A stretch of 46,604 nt of DNA. It comes from Streptomyces griseoincarnatus. Its GTDB lineage: Bacteria; Actinomycetota; Actinomycetes; Streptomycetales; Streptomycetaceae. The notes under the pieces were generated by a model. It did no database searches and was not told where the DNA came from. It worked only from the letters and a program-made list of their open reading frames with translations. Below are positions 7,853 through 14,909 of this stretch, one piece after another (positions within the stretch are counted from its first letter, which is position 1; every line of letters begins with the position of its first letter). The stretch spans positions 1 through 46,604 of the forward strand of contig BMTH01000026.1 in assembly GCA_014649575.1 (NCBI GenBank). Reading direction: 5' to 3'. The position numbers and the translations under genes were made by a program.

Positions 7853-8654
7853 CGTCACGGCGGTGCCTCCCGGCTCCCCGCCGGGCGAGCCGCCGTCCGC
7901 CGCCGATCCCGACCTCGCCCGGCACCTGACCTGCCTCGGCGACGACGCCCTCGTCCTCGCACAGCGGCTGTGCCAGTGGATCACCCGCGCGCCGACCATC
8001 GACGAGGACCTGGCCCTGTCCAACATCGCCCTCGACCTCATCGGCCACGCCCGCACGCTCCTCTCCCGCGCCGGCCGCCTCGACGGGACCGGCCGCGGCG
8101 AGGACGACCTCGCCTACTCCCGCTCGGAGCGCGAGTTCACCAACGCCCTGCTGACCGAACTCCCCAACGGGGATTTCGCCATGACCGTGGCCCGGCAACT
8201 CGCCTACACCCACTACGCCGTCCTGCACTACGAGGCTCTGACGCACTGCGCCGACCCCGGCCTCGCCGCCTTCGGCGTCCGGGCCGCCAAGGAGGTCGCC
8301 TTCCACCGGCTGCACGCCGACCGCTGGACGGTGACACTGGGACGCGGCACGCCGGAGAGCACCCGCCGCATGCAGCGGGCCCTGGAGAGGGTGTGGCCCT
8401 ACACCGGCGAACTCTTCGAGGAGAACGACGTCCTGCGCCGCCTGGCCGCATCCGGCACCGTGCCCTCACCGGCAGCGCTGCACGACACCTGGCTCGCCCG
8501 GGTCACCGAGGTCGTCACCGAGGCGGGACTCGCCGTGCCCGCTCCCAGCTGGTCCGCCACCGGCGGCCGCTCGGGCCTCCACACGGAGGAGTTCGGCCCG
8601 CTGATCGCGGAACTGCAGTCCGTACGGCGACAGTTCCCCGGAGGCACCTGGTGA
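7836..8654 (+). CDS. antJ: PaaC-like non-catalytic ferritin-fold subunit
   Basis: The 272-residue protein resembles PaaC, which is ferritin-like but does not hold the diiron centre and supports PaaA. Recognisable segments are LVLAQRLCQWITRAPTIDED, NIALDLIGHAR, EDDLAYSRSEREFTN, the AKEVAFHRLHAD helix and a C-terminal QFPGGTW. The GTG start at 7836 lies inside the end of antI, and its own stop overlaps the antK start (GTGA). Confidence 0.9.
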   Translation: MSTTSDVTAVPPGSPPGEPPSAADPDLARHLTCLGDDALVLAQRLCQWITRAPTIDEDLALSNIALDLIGHARTLLSRAGRLDGTGRGEDDLAYSRSEREFTNALLTELPNGDFAMTVARQLAYTHYAVLHYEALTHCADPGLAAFGVRAAKEVAFHRLHADRWTVTLGRGTPESTRRMQRALERVWPYTGELFEENDVLRRLAASGTVPSPAALHDTWLARVTEVVTEAGLAVPAPSWSATGGRSGLHTEEFGPLIAELQSVRRQFPGGTW

Positions 8655-9163
8655 GCGGGCACTCACCCGTCACCGCCCGCCTCTCCGCCGAGGAGGTGCG
8701 CGAACGGGTGGCCGCGCTGCCCGACCCGGAACTGCCGGTGATCGGCCTCGGCGACCTCGGCGTGGTGCACTCCGTCGCTCCCGGCGCCGACGGCGTGCTG
8801 GAGGTGGAGATCACTCCCACCTACCTGGGCTGCCCCGCTCTGCCCGAGATCACCGCGGCGGTACGGGAGGTCCTTGCCGCCTGCGGTCACCCCGACGGCC
8901 GCGTCCGGCACGTCCTCACGCCCGCCTGGACGACGGACCGCATCACCCCCGAAGGACGCCGCGCCCTCTCCGCGCACGGCATCGCCCCACCCGTGTCCCC
9001 GGCGCCCGACGGCCCGGTCCCCGTCGCACTGGGCGCGGTGCCCTGCCCGCACTGCGGCTCGACGGCCACCCGCCCGCACAGCGCCTTCGGGCCGTCCCGC
9101 TGCCAGTCGGTGCTGTGGTGCACGGCGTGCCGCGAGCCCTTCCCCCACCTGACCGCGCTGTGA
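8651..9163 (+). CDS. antK: PaaD-like maturation factor
   Basis: The 170-residue protein begins with a MIP18/DUF59-type domain (LPDPELPVIGLGDLGVV; PTYLGCPAL) and ends with paired cysteine motifs (CPHC, then CQSVLWCTAC) that probably bind metal. PaaD-family proteins are thought to help assemble the iron-sulfur or diiron centres of the epoxidase. The GTG overlaps the antJ stop, and its stop overlaps the first possible start of antL. Confidence 0.88.
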   Translation: MSGHSPVTARLSAEEVRERVAALPDPELPVIGLGDLGVVHSVAPGADGVLEVEITPTYLGCPALPEITAAVREVLAACGHPDGRVRHVLTPAWTTDRITPEGRRALSAHGIAPPVSPAPDGPVPVALGAVPCPHCGSTATRPHSAFGPSRCQSVLWCTACREPFPHLTAL

Positions 9164-10302
9164 GGCACACCGTGAACACCGCCCCGCCCGCCTTGCGCGA
9201 CCAGGTGCCGGCCAGTCCGCGCCGCCGCACCGGCCGCCACACACTCGCCGTCACGGACGTCCGGCGCCTGACCGCCGACACGGTGGCCGTCACCCTCCAC
9301 GTGCCCGCCGACCTGAGTGACGTCTTCGCCCACCGCCCCGGCCAGCACGTCGTCGTCCGTCACCGCCGGGACGGCACCGAACTGCGTCGCAGCTACTCGA
9401 TCTGCCCGCCACCGCACGCACCCGGGGCGCTCCGTCTGGTGATCAAGAGGTCCGGTCCCGGCGGCTTCGGTGATCATGCCACCACCCGGCTCGCACCGGG
9501 CGCGCGGCTGGAACTCTCGCCGCCCACCGGCGCCTTCGCCCTGCCGGAGCTGCCGGGCGCCCATCACGTCCTCCTCGCGGGCGGCACCGGCATCACCCCG
9601 CTGGCCCCGATGGCCGCCCATGCCCTACGCCGGGACCCGGCCTGCCGTGTCAGCCTCGTGCACTCGGTCCGCACCTCCGCCGACGCCCTGCTGGCCGACG
9701 AACTGGCCGAGGTCAAGGACGAGTTCCTGGACCGCTTCACCGTCCTGTACGTGCTGACGCGGGAGGATCGGGGGAGCGGGAGCGGGCCGCTCGCCCGGCG
9801 GCTGGACGAGTCCGGGGTGCGCCGGCTGCTGACGGCCGTGGACGCCCGCCCGGGCCCGGACACCACGTTCGCCCTGTGCGGCCCGCCCGGCCTCGTCACC
9901 ACCGCACGGCGCGTCCTGGCCGACTCGGGAGCCGACCCGTCGCTCGTGCGCTGGGAGCTGTTCACGGCCGACGGTACGCAGCCGACGCCGCCGGAGCGTA
10001 CCGGGCGGGCACCCGGGGCGGGGGAGCACCGGGTCACCGCCCTGCTCGACGGGCGCCGCCGGGCCGCCACCGTGCTGCCGGACGACCCGGCCCTGCTCGA
10101 CGCACTGCTGCGCAGCCACCCCGACGTGCCGTACGCCTGCCGTGAGGGCGTCTGCGGCAGTTGCCGCGCGAAGGTCCTGTCCGGGCAGGTGACGGCGGAC
10201 CGTGACTACGCCCTGGACGAACGGGACCGCGCCGCCGGCTACACGCTCGTCTGCCGCGCGAGGCCCCGCACCCCCGAGCTCCTCCTCGACTTCGACGCCT
10301 GA
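9160..10302 (+). CDS. antL: PaaE-like NAD(P)H:ferredoxin-type reductase
   Basis: A ferredoxin-NADP reductase module comes first, with the FAD-binding RRSYSIC and nucleotide-binding GGTGITPL and FALCGPPGLV. A C-terminal plant-type [2Fe-2S] domain follows, with cysteines in CREGVCGSC and a fourth in LVCRAR. It passes electrons from NAD(P)H to the AntH diiron centre. The GTG at 9160 overlaps the antK stop; the GTG at 9172 is a second choice. It is 380 residues, close to PaaE. A 36-bp gap with AAGGAG leads to antM. Confidence 0.9.
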   Translation: MRHTVNTAPPALRDQVPASPRRRTGRHTLAVTDVRRLTADTVAVTLHVPADLSDVFAHRPGQHVVVRHRRDGTELRRSYSICPPPHAPGALRLVIKRSGPGGFGDHATTRLAPGARLELSPPTGAFALPELPGAHHVLLAGGTGITPLAPMAAHALRRDPACRVSLVHSVRTSADALLADELAEVKDEFLDRFTVLYVLTREDRGSGSGPLARRLDESGVRRLLTAVDARPGPDTTFALCGPPGLVTTARRVLADSGADPSLVRWELFTADGTQPTPPERTGRAPGAGEHRVTALLDGRRRAATVLPDDPALLDALLRSHPDVPYACREGVCGSCRAKVLSGQVTADRDYALDERDRAAGYTLVCRARPRTPELLLDFDA

Positions 10303-10338
10303 CCCCGCCCGCCACGCCCTTCAGCGAAGGAGACCACG

Positions 10339-11115
10339 ATGACCGCCACCGACCGCCACGCGGGAAAGACCGCCCTGGTCACCGGAGGCAGCCGCGGCAT
10401 CGGCCGAGCCATCAGCCACCGCCTCGCCCGAGAGGGCGCCCTGGTGGCGGTCCACTACGGCCACGACCTGACGGCCGCCGAGCGGACCGTCAAGGAGATC
10501 CAGGCCGACGGCGGCCGCGCCTTCCCCGTACACGCCGAACTCGGCGTCCCCGGCGACGCCGACACCCTGTGGGCCGCCTTCGACGAGGCCGTGGCGGACC
10601 AGGACGCCCCGGCCGGCCTGGACATCCTCGTCAACAACGCGGGCATCACCGTCCCCCGCCCCCTCGCCCAGGTGAGCGAAGCCGACTACGACCGCGTCTT
10701 CGCCATCAACACCAAGGCGCCGTTCTTCATCATCCAGCGCGGACTGGGCCGCCTCCGGGACGGCGGCAGGATCATCAACATCTCGTCCGTCGCGACCCGT
10801 GTCGCGTTCCCGCCGATCGTCTCCTACACCATGACCAAGGCCGCCCTGGACTACCTCACTCTCTCCCTGGCACAGGAACTCGGTCCACGGGGCATCACCG
10901 TCAACGCCGTCGCGCCCGGCTACACCGAGACGGAGATCAACCCCACCCTCGCCGTCCCGGAGATCCGCCGCCGCTACTCCGAGGCCTCCACGTTCGGCCG
11001 GCTCGGCGACCCGGCGGACATCGCGGACGTCGTCTCCTTCGTGGCGAGCGACGACGCCCGCTGGGTGACCGGCCAGTGGATCGACGCGTCCGGCGGCGCC
11101 CACCTCGGTGTGTGA
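10339..11115 (+). CDS. antM: Short-chain dehydrogenase, stand-alone ketoreductase
   Basis: This is a 258-residue classical SDR with the cofactor motif TGGSRGIGR, NNAG, the catalytic Ser in ISSVATR, Tyr/Lys in YTMTKAAL and the late PGYTETE. A ketoreductase of this kind reduces the C8 keto group set up by AntD, giving the hydroxyl later acylated by AntB (outside the window). An AAGGAG precedes the ATG by 6 bp. SDR motifs cannot prove the substrate; the role follows from position in the antH-P operon. Confidence 0.85.
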   Translation: MTATDRHAGKTALVTGGSRGIGRAISHRLAREGALVAVHYGHDLTAAERTVKEIQADGGRAFPVHAELGVPGDADTLWAAFDEAVADQDAPAGLDILVNNAGITVPRPLAQVSEADYDRVFAINTKAPFFIIQRGLGRLRDGGRIINISSVATRVAFPPIVSYTMTKAALDYLTLSLAQELGPRGITVNAVAPGYTETEINPTLAVPEIRRRYSEASTFGRLGDPADIADVVSFVASDDARWVTGQWIDASGGAHLGV

Positions 11116-11140
11116 CCCGTCCGCACCTCTAGGAGATGTG

Positions 11141-11989
11141 ATGAACGACCGCACGACCACCATCGACCGGCCGGGCACGGACGACACCCTGACCCGCCCC
11201 TTCGAGGGCGCCAGCCCTTACGACACGTACGTGCACGCGTCCGTCCTCAACACACTGCAGCACCCGCTCACCGAGGCCCCGGACGAGATGGGCTTCCTCG
11301 TCACCACCCAGGTGATGGAACTCTGGTTCACTCTCGTCGTGCACGAGTGGCGCACCGCCAAGGTCGCCTTCGCCAAGGACGACCTGCCCGCCGCCATGGA
11401 CGCGCTGGTGCGCAGCCGCCGCGCGCTGACCGCCCTGGGCGGCGCCTGGGCGCCCATCGCCGCCCTGACCCCCGCCCAGTTCAACGGCTTCCGGGCCGCG
11501 TTCGGCCGGGCGTCGGGCTTCCAGTCGGCGATGTACCGGCACATGGAGTTCCTCCTCGGTGACAAGTCCGCCCGACTGCTGCGCGCCCACCGCGGCGACC
11601 CTGCCGTCCACGAGGCGCTCGCCGAGACCTACCGCGAACCGTCCCTGTACGACGAGGTGCTGGCCTACCTCCACCGCCAGGGCCTGCCCGTCCCGCACCA
11701 CGTCCGCGAACGGGACGTGACCAGCCCCTACGACGGCGACCCCGGTGTGGTGGAGACCTGGCGGCACGTCTACGCCGGGCCGCAGCACCACCCCCACCTC
11801 GCACTCGGCGAACTGCTCACCGACATCGCCGAACTCGTCACCCGCTGGCGCTTCGAGCACGTGCTGGTGGTCCGCCGGGCCATGGGAGCCAAACCCGGCA
11901 GCGCCGGATCGGCCGGGCTCGCCTGGCTGGAGCAGCGCGCGGCCCGGCCGGTCTTCCCCGAACTGTGGGAGGTGCGCGGTGACGTCTAG
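11141..11989 (+). CDS. antN: Tryptophan 2,3-dioxygenase
   Basis: This 282-residue heme dioxygenase has family segments Y-D-x-Y near the start (SPYDTYVHAS), the substrate-contact helix MELWFTLVVHEW, SGFQSAMYRHMEF, and the proximal heme histidine in the RFEHVLVVRR helix, followed by the SAGSAGLAWL turn. It opens the indole ring of L-tryptophan to N-formylkynurenine, the first step toward the antimycin aryl unit. AGGAG stands 5 bp before the ATG. It overlaps the antO start region. Confidence 0.92.
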   Translation: MNDRTTTIDRPGTDDTLTRPFEGASPYDTYVHASVLNTLQHPLTEAPDEMGFLVTTQVMELWFTLVVHEWRTAKVAFAKDDLPAAMDALVRSRRALTALGGAWAPIAALTPAQFNGFRAAFGRASGFQSAMYRHMEFLLGDKSARLLRAHRGDPAVHEALAETYREPSLYDEVLAYLHRQGLPVPHHVRERDVTSPYDGDPGVVETWRHVYAGPQHHPHLALGELLTDIAELVTRWRFEHVLVVRRAMGAKPGSAGSAGLAWLEQRAARPVFPELWEVRGDV

Positions 11990-12827
11990 GACGATCTCCG
12001 CCTTCGCGGCCGAGGAGGAGCAGCGGGTCCTGAGCCTGAAGCCGGTCCTGGCACCGGTGCACGGCCGCTACGGGGACCACCCCCACCAGTCCTACGACGC
12101 CTGGCCGTCCGAGGACCCCGACGCCCCGCTGGTGATCCTGCTGCACGGCGGCTACTGGCGCTACGACCGGATGCACCTGACCCCGTTCGCGGCCTGGCTC
12201 TCCGCGCAGGGCTTCAGCGTGCTGCTCCCGGGCTTCCGCCGGTCCGGCGGCGCGGGCGGCTACCCCGAGACCTTCGACGACGTCGCCCGCATCGTGGACA
12301 CGCTGCCCGAGGGGCGGCCCTACGTCCTGGCCGGCCACTGCTCCGGCGGGCACCTGGCCCTGTGGTGCGCCGCCCGCGGTCTGCTGCCGCCCGGCTCCCG
12401 CTGGCACACCCGCACCCTGCCGACGAGCGTGCTCGCCCTCGCGCCGATCACCGACCTCACCGCCACCCGCCGCGACCGTCTCAGCAATGACGCCGCCCTG
12501 CAACTCCTCGGCGGTGAGGAGCACTTCACCGAACGGCTGGCCGAGGTCGACCCCCTGACCCTGCTGCGCGACGCCGGGACCACCGGTGTCCCCACCGTGC
12601 TGCTGCACGGCGCCGCCGACGAGGAGGTCCCGCTCACCCAGTTCAGCGACTACTCGGCAGTGCACCGGGACCTCAGGACGGTCGTCCTGCCCGGCACCGG
12701 CCACTACACCCTCATCGAACCCGGAGCACCCGGCGCCCACGCGGTCGCCGACACCCTCCGGGACATCGCGGCCGCCTCCACCCCGGCGGGCGCCGGCCGC
12801 GCGGGCGAGGAGGCCCCACACCGATGA
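11979..12827 (+). CDS. antO: Kynurenine formamidase-fold enzyme with Cys at the nucleophile elbow
   Basis: This 282-residue alpha/beta-hydrolase has the oxyanion motif HGGYW (56-60), a nucleophile elbow reading GHCSGGH (119-125), a candidate Asp214 in HGAADEE and His242 in GTGHYT. Kynurenine formamidases usually have GHSAG here; the nucleophile position is Cys121 in this protein. The genomic place between antN and antP fits deformylation of N-formylkynurenine. AntO has also been discussed as the N-formyltransferase that makes the formamido group, as far as I recall, and a Cys nucleophile would suit transfer. The GTG at 11979 has GGGAGG upstream and overlaps antN by 11 bp. Confidence 0.85.
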   Translation: MTSRTISAFAAEEEQRVLSLKPVLAPVHGRYGDHPHQSYDAWPSEDPDAPLVILLHGGYWRYDRMHLTPFAAWLSAQGFSVLLPGFRRSGGAGGYPETFDDVARIVDTLPEGRPYVLAGHCSGGHLALWCAARGLLPPGSRWHTRTLPTSVLALAPITDLTATRRDRLSNDAALQLLGGEEHFTERLAEVDPLTLLRDAGTTGVPTVLLHGAADEEVPLTQFSDYSAVHRDLRTVVLPGTGHYTLIEPGAPGAHAVADTLRDIAAASTPAGAGRAGEEAPHR

Positions 12828-14083
12828 CGACCGCACTCCCGGACGCCACTGCCCTGCGCGAGCAGGCCGCGCGGCTCGACGCCGACGACCCCCTGGCTCC
12901 CGTCCGCGAACGTTTCCTGCTCCCACCGGACGTCGTCTACCTCGACGGCAACTCCCTGGGGCCGCTGCCGGCCGCCGTGCCGGCGGCCCTGGACGACGTC
13001 GTACGGCGCCAGTGGGGCACCGCACTCATCGGCTCCTGGAACGCGGCCGGCTGGTGGCAGGCGCCGCTGCGCGTGGGCGACGCCATCGGCACACTCATCG
13101 GGGCCGCGCCGGGGCAGACGGTCGCCGGCGACTCCACCAGCGTGCAGTTGTTCACCGCGCTCGACGCCGCCGCCGCGCTCCGCCCGGACCGCCCGCTGCT
13201 GGTCACCGACCCCGGGCACTTCCCCACCGACCGCTACCTCGCCGACGCGGTCGCCCGCCGCCGCGGCCTTCAGGTACGGCACGTACCACCGCCGGACCTC
13301 CCGCACTTCCTCGCCACCGAGGGCCCACGGGTCGCCGTCGCCAGCTACTCGCCCGTCGACTTCCGCACCGGCGAGCTGTACGACATGCGGGCGCTGACCC
13401 GGGCCGCCCACGACGCCGGCGCCCTCGCACTGTGGGATCTGTGCCACGCCGCCGGCGCCCTGCCCCTGGAGGTCGACGCCCTCGGCGTGGACCTGGCGGT
13501 CGGCTGCGGCTACAAGTTCCTCTCCGGCGGCCCGGGCGCCCCCGCCTTCCTCTACGTGGCACAGCGCCACCACGCCGCGCTGGAGACGCCGCTGCCCGGC
13601 TGGACCGGCCACGCCGACCCGTTCGCCCTGGCGCGGGACTACACCCCCGCGCCCGGCATCGCCCGGGCCCGCATCGGTACCCCGCCCATCCTGTCCCTGC
13701 TCGCCCTCGAAGCGGCCCTCACCGCCTTCGACGGCGTCGACCTGCACCAGGTGCGTGCCAAGAGCCTGTCCCTCACGGGCTTCCTCCTGCGCTGTGCGGA
13801 CGAACTCCTGGCGCCTCTGGGCTTCACCTCGGTCACCCCGTCCGAACCCGGGCGCCGGGGCAGCCAGGTCACCCTGCGCCACCCCCACGCCCACGGACTG
13901 GCCGTGGGCCTGACCGGGCGCGGTGTCGTGGCCGACATGCGCGCACCCGACCTGCTCCGCTTCGGCGTCAACGCCCTCTTCACCAGCCACGGGGACCTGC
14001 TCACCGCCGCTTCGCGCCTGCGTGACCTCACCGTCGAGGGCGCGTACGACCCGGCTCCTCCCAGCGCGGGACCGGTGACCTGA
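12824..14083 (+). CDS. antP: Kynureninase
   Basis: The 419-residue PLP-dependent fold type I enzyme has the kynureninase N-terminal YLDGNSLG, the Asp of DLCHAAG that pairs with the pyridine nitrogen, and the Schiff-base lysine in GCGYKFLSGGPG. It splits kynurenine into anthranilate and alanine; anthranilate is then activated by AntF. Its ATG overlaps the antO stop (ATGA). It is the last gene of the antH-P run. Its presence marks one of the longer forms of the antimycin cluster. Confidence 0.92.
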   Translation: MTTALPDATALREQAARLDADDPLAPVRERFLLPPDVVYLDGNSLGPLPAAVPAALDDVVRRQWGTALIGSWNAAGWWQAPLRVGDAIGTLIGAAPGQTVAGDSTSVQLFTALDAAAALRPDRPLLVTDPGHFPTDRYLADAVARRRGLQVRHVPPPDLPHFLATEGPRVAVASYSPVDFRTGELYDMRALTRAAHDAGALALWDLCHAAGALPLEVDALGVDLAVGCGYKFLSGGPGAPAFLYVAQRHHAALETPLPGWTGHADPFALARDYTPAPGIARARIGTPPILSLLALEAALTAFDGVDLHQVRAKSLSLTGFLLRCADELLAPLGFTSVTPSEPGRRGSQVTLRHPHAHGLAVGLTGRGVVADMRAPDLLRFGVNALFTSHGDLLTAASRLRDLTVEGAYDPAPPSAGPVT

Positions 14084-14380
14084 GCGGGCCGTCAGGAGGC
14101 GGCTGCCGCGACGTCAAGGCAGGGCGGACGGACGGAAGCTCCGCGTGGGCGAGTCGTCGCACGGACGCTGCACCAGGTCCGTACCGTTCGCCGAAGCTCG
14201 CCGGCACGCCCTGTGTCGCCCACCATGTGGCCGGAACCGTCGGCCTGGGGCTTACCGTCCTGATCCTCACCGTTCTGGGTGATGTCGCCGGGCGGCATCC
14301 GTGCCTTCGAGGAGGTCACCACCGCAAGGGCGGAACGTCACGGTGCGCGCCGTGTCCGCTCGCTGTATAGGGTGTCCGTC
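14084..14380. other. Junction region between the two clusters
   Basis: This is a 297-bp stretch with no convincing gene; antisense frames here lack start sites with ribosome binding sequences and are arginine/proline-rich. An imperfect dyad lies at 14281-14299. TAGGGT at 14368-14373 is a good -10 hexamer only 7 bp before the next start codon. Confidence 0.45.
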
Positions 14381-14381
14381 G
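14368..14381 (+). promoter_or_regulatory. Candidate -10 for a leaderless transcript
   Basis: TAGGGT (14368-14373) matches the Streptomyces TAGPuPuT -10, and the GTG of the ACT-domain gene follows at 14381 without a Shine-Dalgarno. Transcription would start at or within a base of the GTG. No good -35 was seen. Confidence 0.3.
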
Positions 14382-14791
14382 TGCCTGGTGAAACTGACCT
14401 GCGACGACTCCTGATCGGCATGAGGCCGGAACTGAATCCGGGACGCTATGTGTTCACCACTGTGGCCGGTGGCGTCCCGTCCGGGGTGACCCCGGTCGTC
14501 ACGGTGAGCGAACCGGAGGGCCTCACCCTGGTGCTGCGGCAGGAGGACGCCGAGGCGGCAGGGCTCGTTTACGACTACGTGGCCGGGTGGTTGGTCCTGC
14601 GGGTGCACTCCGCCCTGGACGCGGTGGGCCTGACCGCCACCGTCGCCCAGGAGCTCGCCGGCGCCGGGATGAGCTGCAATGTGGTGGCCGGCTTCCACCA
14701 CGACCATCTCTTCGTGCCGTACGAGGCGAAGGACCGTGCCATGGAACTGCTCGAAGCACTCGCCCGCAGATGTGCGGCCGGCGTCGCGTAG
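14381..14791 (+). CDS. ACT-domain protein (COG3602-like)
   Basis: A 136-residue protein with two ACT-like halves: the first has LNPGRYVFTTV and the second GLTATVAQELAGAGMSCNVV followed by HHDHLFVPYE. This is the pattern of small stand-alone ACT proteins (DUF2241/COG3602), presumed amino-acid sensors of unknown function. The GTG at 14381 has no Shine-Dalgarno but follows a -10-like hexamer; an in-frame GTG/ATG pair at 14279/14282 is the longer option but adds unconserved residues. It lies between the two clusters and may belong to neither. Confidence 0.7.
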   Translation: MPGETDLRRLLIGMRPELNPGRYVFTTVAGGVPSGVTPVVTVSEPEGLTLVLRQEDAEAAGLVYDYVAGWLVLRVHSALDAVGLTATVAQELAGAGMSCNVVAGFHHDHLFVPYEAKDRAMELLEALARRCAAGVA

Positions 14792-14909
14792 TAGCCTCGG
14801 TGATCCATCCGGGAAGGGCCTTCGAGATGTAGGACGAGGAGACCGGGTCCTGCCGGGCGCTCCAGGTCCGTAGGTTCCCCTTCCCGTTGCAGGGGAGAGG
14901 ACTGAAGGA

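Noticed and set aside
6507..10302. A phenylacetate catabolic operon (PaaABCDE)
   Set aside because: The oxygenase genes are present but no phenylacetyl-CoA ligase, paaG, paaZ, paaJ or paaI; instead tryptophan-to-anthranilate genes and a dedicated ligase/ACP pair adjoin, as in antimycin clusters.
14028..14270. Minus-strand frame in the junction after antP
   Set aside because: Arg/Pro-rich composition, no Shine-Dalgarno, overlaps the end of antP; no family recognised.
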